DNA of 64,000 nucleotides from contig OZ059900.1 of NCBI GenBank assembly GCA_964057225.1, positions 14,709,638 through 14,773,637 of the forward strand, read 5' to 3'. This document shows positions 55,944-64,000 of the stretch, one piece after another. The notes below the pieces were generated by a model, which searched no databases, had not been told where the DNA came from, and saw only the letters and a program-made list of their open reading frames with translations. This DNA comes from Auanema rhodensis (Eukaryota; Nematoda; Chromadorea; Rhabditida; Rhabditidae). The number at the start of each line of letters is the position of its first letter. Position 1 is the stretch's first letter. A program made the translations under genes and the position numbers.

Positions 55944-56015
55944 CTCCCCGGCCGGGAATTGAACCCGGGTCTCGCATGTGACAGACGCGGATACTCACCA
56001 CTATACTACCGAGGA
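55944..56015 (-). tRNA. tRNA-Asp (GTC), copy M20
   Basis: Consensus sequence; fourth type of the tetramer, the only one with a fully paired acceptor. Confidence 0.95.
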
Positions 56016-56382
56016 TTGAATTTGCACTTAGAAACTTTCATTGAGAGTGTGAGTTTGAATTAAAGTAGAAAAATGAAACACTGTCTCTAACATATCTTGA
56101 TTTATGGCCTACTTTACTCAAAGAGCTAATTGAAGTTTGGTGTTACAATTAACGATTGATAAACGCTGACGTATCAATTTTTTTCATCGTAATTAAGATA
56201 GAACACTTAAATTTAATAGAAATGTTTGAAAATTTAAAAACAAATCACAAGCTCAAACCACTTTTGAAAAAGCAGAAAGTTTAAAACAATCTTTTTTCTA
56301 ATAATTATCTTTTTTATCCGACTTTCGGAAGAAAACAAAAATAGCTTAACATTCAATAACGATGAATCAGAACAAAAACATT

Positions 56383-56454
56383 CTCCTTGGCCGGGAATTG
56401 AACCCGGGTCTCGCATGTGACAGACGCGGATACTCACCACTATACTACCGAGGA
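56383..56454 (-). tRNA. tRNA-Asp (GTC), copy M21, CCAAGG
   Basis: CCAAGGA acceptor; repeats M17 at 1758 bp. Confidence 0.82.
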
Positions 56455-56822
56455 TTGAATTTGCACTTAGAAACTTTCATTAAGAGTGTGAGTTTGAATT
56501 AAAGTAGAAAAATGAAACACTTTCTCTAACATATCTTGATTTATGGCCTACTTTACTCAAAGAGCTCATTGAAGTTTGGTGTTAAAATGAACAATTGATT
56601 AACGCTGACGTTCCGTTTTTTTTTCATCGTAATTGAGATAGAACATTTAAATTAAATGGAAATGTTTAAAAATTTAGAAAAAAAACACAAGCTCAAATCA
56701 CTTTTGAAAAAACAGAAAGTTTAAAACAACCTTTTTTCTAATAATTATCTTTTTTATCCGACTTTTGGAAAAAAACAAAAATAGCATAACATTCAATAAC
56801 GATAAATCAGAACAAAAACATT

Positions 56823-56894
56823 CTCCTTGGCCGGGAATTGAACCCGGGTCTCGCATGTGACAGACGCGGATACTCACCACTATACTACCGAGGA
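56823..56894 (-). tRNA. tRNA-Asp (GTC), copy M22, CCAAGG
   Basis: CCAAGGA acceptor; repeats M18. Confidence 0.82.
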
Positions 56895-57261
56895 TTGAAT
56901 TTGCACATAAAAACTTTCATTAAGAGTGTGAGTTTGAATTAAAGTAGAAAAATGAAACACTGTCTCTAACATATCTTGATTTATGGCCTACTTTACTCAA
57001 AGAGCTAATTGAAGTTTGGTGTTACAATTAACGATTGATAAACGCTGACGTATCAATTTTTTTCATCGTAATTAAGATAGAACACTTAAATTTAATAGAA
57101 ATGTTTGAAAATTTAAAAAAAAATCACAAGCTCAAACCACTTTTGAAAAAGCAGAAAGTTTAAAACAATCTTTTTTCTAATAATTATCGTCTTTATCCGA
57201 CTTTTTGAAGAAAACAAAAATAGCATAACATTCAATAACGATGAATCAGAACAAAAACATT

Positions 57262-57333
57262 CTCCTTGGCCGGGAATTGAACCCGGGTCTCGCATGTGAC
57301 AGACGCGGATACTCACCACTATACTACCGAGGA
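57262..57333 (-). tRNA. tRNA-Asp (GTC), copy M23, CCAAGG
   Basis: CCAAGGA acceptor; repeats M19. Confidence 0.82.
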
Positions 57334-57700
57334 TTGAATTTGCACTTAGAAACTTCCATTAAGAGTGTGAGTTTGAATTAAAGTAGAAAAATGAAACACT
57401 GTCTCTAACATATCTTGATTTATGGCCTACTTTACTCAAAGAGCTAATTGAAGTTTGGTGTTACAATTAACGATTGATAAACGCTGACGTATCAATTTTT
57501 TTCATCGTAATTAAGATAGAACACTTAAATTTAATAGAAATGTTTGAAAATTTAAAAAAAAATCACAAGCTCAAACCACTTTTGAAAAAGCAGAAAGTTT
57601 AAAACAATCTTTTTTCTAATAATTATCTTTTTTATCCGACTTTCGGAAGAAAACAAAAATAGCTTAACATTCAATAACGATGAATCAGAACAAAAACATT

Positions 57701-57772
57701 CTCCTTGGCCGGGAATTGAACCCGGGTATCGCATGTGACAGACGCGGATACTCACCACTATACTACCGAGGA
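57701..57772 (-). tRNA. tRNA-Asp (GTC), copy M24, CCAAGG plus variable-loop change
   Basis: CCAAGGA acceptor and GCGATAC instead of GCGAGAC in the variable region. Confidence 0.75.
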
Positions 57773-58140
57773 TTGAATTTGCACTTAGAAACTTTCATTA
57801 AGAGTGTGAGTTTGAATTAAAGTAGAAAAATGAAACACTTTCTCTAACATATCTTGATTTATGGCCTACTTTACTCAAAGAGCTCATTGAAGTTTGGTGT
57901 TAAAATGAACAATTGATTAACGCTGACGTTCCGTTTTTTTTTCATCGTAATTGAGATAGAACATTTAAATTGAATGGAAATGTTTAAAAATTTAGAAAAA
58001 AAACACAAGCTCAAATCACTTTTGAAAAAACAGAAAGTTTAAAACAACCTTTTTTCTAATAATTATCTTTTTTATCCGACTTTTGGAAAAAAACAAAAAT
58101 AGCATAACATTCAATAACGATAAATCAGAACAAAAACATT

Positions 58141-58212
58141 CTCCCCGTCCGGGAATTGAACCCGGGTCTCGCATGTGACAGACGCGGATACTCACCACTA
58201 TACTACCGAGGA
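58141..58212 (-). tRNA. tRNA-Asp (GTC), copy M25, C66A
   Basis: 3' acceptor ACGGGGA sets G7 opposite A66; type found only in the distal inverted arm. Confidence 0.8.
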
Positions 58213-58580
58213 TTGAATTTGCACTTAGAAACTTCCATTAAGAGTGTGAGTTTGAATTAAAGTAGAAAAATGAAACACTGTCTCTAACATATCTTGATTT
58301 ATGGCCTACTTTACTCAAAGAGCTAATTGAAGTTTGGTGTTACAATTAACGATTGATTAACGCTGACGTTCCGTTTTTTTTTCATCGTAATTGAGATAGA
58401 ACATTTAAATTAAATGGAAATGTTTAAAAATTTAGAAAAAAAACACAAGCTCAAACCACTTTTGAAAAAGCAGAAAGTTTAAAACAATCTTTTTTCTAAT
58501 AATGATCGTCTTTATCCGATTTTTGGAAAAAAACAAAAATAGCATAACATTCAATAACGATGAATCAGAACAAAAACATT

Positions 58581-58652
58581 CTCCCCGGCCGGGAATTGAA
58601 CCCGGGTCTCGCATGTGACAGACGCGGATACTCACCACTATACTACCGAGGA
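58581..58652 (-). tRNA. tRNA-Asp (GTC), copy M26
   Basis: Consensus sequence; unit nearly identical to that of M13 on the other side of the provirus. Confidence 0.95.
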
Positions 58653-59020
58653 TTGAATTTGCACTTAGAAACTTTCATTAAGAGTGTGAGTTTGAATTAA
58701 AGTAGAAAAATCAAACACTTTCTCTAACATATCTTGATTTATGGCCTACTTTACTCAAAGAGCTAATTGAAGTTTGGTGTTAAAATGAACAATTGATTAA
58801 CGCTGACGTTCCGTTTTTTTTTCATCGTAATTGAGATAGAACATTTAAATTAAATGGAAATGTTTAAAAATTTAGAAAAAAAACACAAGCTCAAATCACT
58901 TTTGAAAAAACAGAAAGTTTAAAACAACCTTTTTTCTAATAATTATCTTTTTTATCCGACTTTTGGAAAAAAACAAAAATAGCATAACATTCAATAACGA
59001 TGAATGAGAACAAAAACATT

Positions 59021-59092
59021 CTCCCCGGCCGGGAATTGAACCCGGGTCTCGCATGTGACAGACGCGGATACTCACCACTATACTACCGAGGA
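59021..59092 (-). tRNA. tRNA-Asp (GTC), copy M27
   Basis: Consensus sequence; 3' flank as in M16. Confidence 0.95.
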
Positions 59093-59459
59093 TTGAATTT
59101 GCACTTAAAAACTTTCATTAAGAGTGTGAGTTTGAATTAAAGTAGAAAAATGAAACACTGTCTCTAACATATCTTGATTTATGGCCTACTTTACTCAAAG
59201 AGCTAATTGAAGTTTGGTGTTACAATTAACGATTGATAAACGCTGACGTATCAATTTTTTTCATCGTAATTAAGATAGAACACTTAAATTTAATAGAAAT
59301 GTTTGAAAATTTAAAAAAAAATCACAAGCTCAAACCACTTTTGAAAAAGCAGAAAGTTTAAAACAATCTTTTTTCTAATAATTATCGTCTTTATCCGACT
59401 TTTTGAAGAAAACAAAAATAGCATAACATTCAATAACGATGAATCAGAACAAAAACATT

Positions 59460-59531
59460 CTCCTTGGCCGGGAATTGAACCCGGGTCTCGCATGTGACAG
59501 ACGCGGATACTCACCACTATACTACCGAGGA
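59460..59531 (-). tRNA. tRNA-Asp (GTC), copy M28, CCAAGG
   Basis: CCAAGGA acceptor. Confidence 0.82.
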
Positions 59532-59898
59532 TTGAATTTGCACTTAGAAACTTTCATTAAGAGTGTGAGTTTGAATTAAAGTAGAAAAATGAAACACTTT
59601 CTCTAACATATCTTGATTTATGGCCTACTTTACTCAAAGAGCTAATTGAAGTTTGGTGTTACAATTAACGATTGATAAACGCTGACGTATCAATTTTTTT
59701 CATCGTAATTGAGATAGAACATTTAAATTAAATGGAAATGTTTAAAAATTTTGAAAAAAAACACAAGCTCAAATCACTTTTGAAAAAACAGAAAGTTTAA
59801 AACAACCTTTTTTCTAATAATTATCTTTTTTATCCGACTTTTGGAAAAAAACAAAAATAGCATAACATTCAATAACGATAAATCAGAACAAAAACATT

Positions 59899-59970
59899 CT
59901 CCCCGTCCGGGAATTGAACCCGGGTCTCGCATGTGACAGACGCGGATACTCACCACTATACTACCGAGGA
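59899..59970 (-). tRNA. tRNA-Asp (GTC), copy M29, C66A
   Basis: ACGGGGA acceptor, as in M25. Confidence 0.8.
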
Positions 59971-60337
59971 TTGAATTTGCACTTAGAAACTTCCATTAAG
60001 AGTGTGAGTTTGAATTAAAGTAGAAAAATGAAACACTGTCTCTAACATATCTTGATTTATGGCCTACTTTACTCAAAGAGCTAATTGAAGTTTGGTGTTA
60101 CAATTAACGATTGATAAACGCTGACGTATCAATTTTTTTCATCGTAATTAAGATAGAACACTTAAATTTAATAGAAATGTTTGAAAATTTAAAAACAAAT
60201 CACAAGCTCAAACCACTTTTGAAAAAGCAGAAAGTTTAAAACAATCTTTTTTCTAATAATTATCTTTTTTATCCGACTTTCGGAAGAAAACAAAAATAGC
60301 TTAACATTCAATAACGATGAATCAGAACAAAAACATT

Positions 60338-60409
60338 CTCCTTGGCCGGGAATTGAACCCGGGTCTCGCATGTGACAGACGCGGATACTCACCACTATAC
60401 TACCGAGGA
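60338..60409 (-). tRNA. tRNA-Asp (GTC), copy M30, CCAAGG
   Basis: CCAAGGA acceptor; part of a 1317-bp trimer with M31 and M32. Confidence 0.82.
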
Positions 60410-60776
60410 TTGAATTTGCACTTAGAAACTTTCATTAAGAGTGTGAGTTTGAATTAAAGTAGAAAAATGAAACACTTTCTCTAACATATCTTGATTTATG
60501 GCCTACTTTACTCAAAGAGCTAATTGAAGTTTGGTGTTACAATTAACGATTGATAAACGCTGACGTATCAATTTTTTTCATCGTAATTAAGATAGAACAC
60601 TTAAATTTAATAGAAATGTTTGAAAATTTAAAAAAAAATCACAAGCTCAAACCACTTTTGAAAAAGCAGAAAGTTTAAAACAATCTTTTTTCTAATAATT
60701 ATCGTCTTTATCCGACTTTTTGAAGAAAACAAAAATAGCATAACATTCAATAACGATGAATCAGAACAAAAACATT

Positions 60777-60848
60777 CTCCTTGGCCGGGAATTGAACCCG
60801 GGTCTCGCATGTGACAGACGCGGATACTCACCACTATACTACCGAGGA
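60777..60848 (-). tRNA. tRNA-Asp (GTC), copy M31, CCAAGG
   Basis: CCAAGGA acceptor. Confidence 0.82.
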
Positions 60849-61215
60849 TTGAATTTGCACTTAGAAACTTTCATTAAGAGTGTGAGTTTGAATTAAAGTA
60901 GAAAAATGAAACACTTTCTCTAACATATCTTGATTTATGGCCTACTTTACTCAAAGAGCTAATTGAAGTTTGGTGTTACAATTAACGATTGATAAACGCT
61001 GACGTATCAATTTTTTTCATCGTAATTGAGATAGAACATTTAAATTAAATGGAAATGTTTAAAAATTTTGAAAAAAAACACAAGCTCAAATCACTTTTGA
61101 AAAAACAGAAAGTTTAAAACAACCTTTTTTCTAATAATTATCTTTTTTATCCGACTTTTGGAAAAAAACAAAAATAGCATAACATTCAATAACGATAAAT
61201 CAGAACAAAAACATT

Positions 61216-61287
61216 CTCCCCGTCCGGGAATTGAACCCGGGTCTCGCATGTGACAGACGCGGATACTCACCACTATACTACCGAGGA
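61216..61287 (-). tRNA. tRNA-Asp (GTC), copy M32, C66A
   Basis: ACGGGGA acceptor; repeats M29 at 1317 bp. Confidence 0.8.
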
Positions 61288-61654
61288 TTGAATTTGCACT
61301 TAGAAACTTCCATTAAGAGTGTGAGTTTGAATTAAAGTAGAAAAATGAAACACTGTCTCTAACATATCTTGATTTATGGCCTACTTTACTCAAAGAGCTA
61401 ATTGAAGTTTGGTGTTACAATTAACGATTGATAAACGCTGACGTATCAATTTTTTTCATCGTAATTAAGATAGAACACTTAAATTTAATAGAAATGTTTG
61501 AAAATTTAAAAACAAATCACAAGCTCAAACCACTTTTGAAAAAGCAGAAAGTTTAAAACAATCTTTTTTCTAATAATTATCTTTTTTATCCGACTTTCGG
61601 AAGAAAACAAAAATAGCTTAACATTCAATAACGATGAATCAGAACAAAAACATT

Positions 61655-61726
61655 CTCCTTGGCCGGGAATTGAACCCGGGTCTCGCATGTGACAGACGCG
61701 GATACTCACCACTATACTACCGAGGA
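61655..61726 (-). tRNA. tRNA-Asp (GTC), copy M33, CCAAGG
   Basis: CCAAGGA acceptor; starts the second tetramer block. Confidence 0.82.
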
Positions 61727-62094
61727 TTGAATTTGCACTTAGAAACTTTCATTAAGAGTGTGAGTTTGAATTAAAGTAGAAAAATGAAACACTTTCTCTA
61801 ACATATCTTGATTTATGGCCTACTTTACTCAAAGAGCTCATTGAAGTTTGGTGTTAAAATGAACAATTGATTAACGCTGACGTTCCGTTTTTTTTTCATC
61901 GTAATTGAGATAGAACATTTAAATTAAATGGAAATGTTTAAAAATTTAGAAAAAAAACACAAGCTCAAATCACTTTTGAAAAAACAGAAAGTTTAAAACA
62001 ACCTTTTTTCTAATAATTATCTTTTTTATCCGACTTTTGGAAAAAAACAAAAATAGCATAACATTCAATAACGATAAATCAGAACAAAAACATT

Positions 62095-62166
62095 CTCCTT
62101 GGCCGGGAATTGAACCCGGGTCTCGCATGTGACAGACGCGGATACTCACCACTATACTACCGAGGA
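62095..62166 (-). tRNA. tRNA-Asp (GTC), copy M34, CCAAGG
   Basis: CCAAGGA acceptor; same unit type as M18. Confidence 0.82.
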
Positions 62167-62533
62167 TTGAATTTGCACATAAAAACTTTCATTAAGAGTG
62201 TGAGTTTGAATTAAAGTAGAAAAATGAAACACTGTCTCTAACATATCTTGATTTATGGCCTACTTTACTCAAAGAGCTAATTGAAGTTTGGTGTTACAAT
62301 TAACGATTGATAAACGCTGACGTATCAATTTTTTTCATCGTAATTAAGATAGAACACTTAAATTTAATAGAAATGTTTGAAAATTTAAAAAAAAATCACA
62401 AGCTCAAACCACTTTTGAAAAAGCAGAAAGTTTAAAACAATCTTTTTTCTAATAATTATCGTCTTTATCCGACTTTTTGAAGAAAACAAAAATAGCATAA
62501 CATTCAATAACGATGAATCAGAACAAAAACATT

Positions 62534-62605
62534 CTCCTTGGCCGGGAATTGAACCCGGGTCTCGCATGTGACAGACGCGGATACTCACCACTATACTACC
62601 GAGGA
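62534..62605 (-). tRNA. tRNA-Asp (GTC), copy M35, CCAAGG
   Basis: CCAAGGA acceptor; same unit type as M19. Confidence 0.82.
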
Positions 62606-62973
62606 TTGAATTTGCACTTAGAAACTTCCATTAAGAGTGTGAGTTTGAATTAAAGTAGAAAAATGAAACACTGTCTCTAACATATCTTGATTTATGGCCT
62701 ACTTTACTCAAAGAGCTAATTGAAGTTTGGTGTTAAAATGAACAATTGATTAACGCTGACGTTCCGTTTTTTTTTCATCGTAATTGAGATAGAACATTTA
62801 AATTAAATGGAAATGTTTAAAAATTTAGAAAAAAAACACAAGCTCAAATCACTTTTGAAAAAACAGAAAGTTTAAAACAACCTTTTTTCTAATAATTATC
62901 TTTTTTATCCGACTTTTGGAAAAAAACAAAAATAGCATAACATTCAATAACGATAAATCAGAACAAAAACATT

Positions 62974-63045
62974 CTCCCCGGCCGGGAATTGAACCCGGGT
63001 CTCGCATGTGACAGACGCGGATACTCACCACTATACTACCGAGGA
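62974..63045 (-). tRNA. tRNA-Asp (GTC), copy M36
   Basis: Consensus sequence; same unit type as M20. Confidence 0.95.
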
Positions 63046-63412
63046 TTGAATTTGCACTTAGAAACTTTCATTGAGAGTGTGAGTTTGAATTAAAGTAGAA
63101 AAATGAAACACTGTCTCTAACATATCTTGATTTATGGCCTACTTTACTCAAAGAGCTAATTGAAGTTTGGTGTTACAATTAACGATTGATAAACGCTGAC
63201 GTATCAATTTTTTTCATCGTAATTAAGATAGAACACTTAAATTTAATAGAAATGTTTGAAAATTTAAAAACAAATCACAAGCTCAAACCACTTTTGAAAA
63301 AGCAGAAAGTTTAAAACAATCTTTTTTCTAATAATTATCTTTTTTATCCGACTTTCGGAAGAAAACAAAAATAGCTTAACATTCAATAACGATGAATCAG
63401 AACAAAAACATT

Positions 63413-63484
63413 CTCCTTGGCCGGGAATTGAACCCGGGTCTCGCATGTGACAGACGCGGATACTCACCACTATACTACCGAGGA
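63413..63484 (-). tRNA. tRNA-Asp (GTC), copy M37, CCAAGG
   Basis: CCAAGGA acceptor; same unit type as M17. Confidence 0.82.
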
Positions 63485-63852
63485 TTGAATTTGCACTTAG
63501 AAACTTTCATTAAGAGTGTGAGTTTGAATTAAAGTAGAAAAATGAAACACTTTCTCTAACATATCTTGATTTATGGCCTACTTTACTCAAAGAGCTCATT
63601 GAAGTTTGGTGTTAAAATGAACAATTGATTAACGCTGACGTTCCGTTTTTTTTTCATCGTAATTGAGATAGAACATTTAAATTAAATGGAAATGTTTAAA
63701 AATTTAGAAAAAAAACACAAGCTCAAATCACTTTTGAAAAAACAGAAAGTTTAAAACAACCTTTTTTCTAATAATTATCTTTTTTATCCGACTTTTGGAA
63801 AAAAACAAAAATAGCATAACATTCAATAACGATAAATCAGAACAAAAACATT

Positions 63853-63924
63853 CTCCTTGGCCGGGAATTGAACCCGGGTCTCGCATGTGACAGACGCGGA
63901 TACTCACCACTATACTACCGAGGA
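63853..63924 (-). tRNA. tRNA-Asp (GTC), copy M38, CCAAGG
   Basis: CCAAGGA acceptor; last complete copy, same unit type as M18. Confidence 0.82.
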
Positions 63925-64000
63925 TTGAATTTGCACATAAAAACTTTCATTAAGAGTGTGAGTTTGAATTAAAGTAGAAAAATGAAACACTGTCTCTAAC

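Larger units (their letters stand above)
54625..58140 (-). repeat. Higher-order repeat: 1758-bp tetramer
   Basis: Unit types at 54625, 55065, 55504 and 55944 recur in the same order at 56383, 56823 and 57262, after which the order is broken. Diagnostic spellings are AGCTTAACATT in the first type and GCACATAAAAAC beside the second. Confidence 0.8.
53629..64000 (-). repeat. Tandem tRNA-Asp satellite array, inverted arm, distal part (24 genes)
   Basis: Continuation of the inverted array beyond the provirus, with 24 complete tRNA-Asp genes at 439-440-bp steps; it runs out of the window. Units fall into recurring types that repeat in order. A tetramer of 1758 bp recurs at 54625/56383 and at 61655/63413, and a trimer of 1317 bp at 59899/61216. 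The first unit (53629-53745) has lost about 229 bp. Confidence 0.96.
61655..64000 (-). repeat. Second copy of the tetramer block
   Basis: The unit order seen from 54625 onward starts again here, 7030 bp (16 units) away, and appears identical by eye to the window end. This implies a recent multi-unit duplication. Confidence 0.75.

Overview
The window is eukaryotic and A+T-rich. Nearly all of it is a giant tandem array of nuclear tRNA-Asp (anticodon GTC) genes, broken up by two LTR retroelements. The host is most likely an animal. The tRNA has the metazoan Asp form, and the two elements look like a Ty3/Gypsy element and, more weakly, a BEL/Pao element. A nematode would fit, but no spliced leader, rRNA or host protein gene is present to prove it.

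Layout. (1) 1-34860: plus-strand array of 79 complete tRNA-Asp genes, one per unit of about 438 bp (72-bp gene plus about 366-bp AT-rich spacer). (2) 34857-35899: broken LTR element (LTR, tRNA-Gly-type primer site, start of a gag-like frame) whose right end is an inverted copy of its own LTR start. The array changes strand here. (3) 35900-42014: minus-strand array with 14 tRNA-Asp genes. (4) 42015-53628: nearly intact 11.6-kb Ty3/Gypsy-type provirus with 358-bp LTRs, a 4-bp target duplication, a tRNA-Gln primer site, and the order gag, envelope-like region, protease, RT, RNase H, integrase. All of these lie in one reading frame cut by four stop codons. (5) 53629-64000: minus-strand array with 24 more tRNA-Asp genes, continuing past the window end.

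In total 117 tRNA-Asp copies were located by eye. About 66 share one identical consensus; the rest carry a few recurrent substitutions that mark repeat subfamilies. Subfamilies recur in fixed order, giving higher-order repeats: trimers of about 1.32 kb on the plus strand, trimers and tetramers (1.76 kb) on the minus strand. This is the pattern expected from unequal crossing-over and gene conversion.

Each tRNA has an intact A box and usually an intact B box, and a T4 or T5 Pol III terminator within 6 nt of its 3' end. The two arrays are transcribed convergently towards the broken element at 35 kb. Both retroelements lie in the short 5' flank of a tRNA unit (28 and about 61 bp upstream), which suggests targeting to Pol III genes. 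No other host gene is supported; the many 60-75-residue frames repeated along the array are shadows that begin inside the tRNA.
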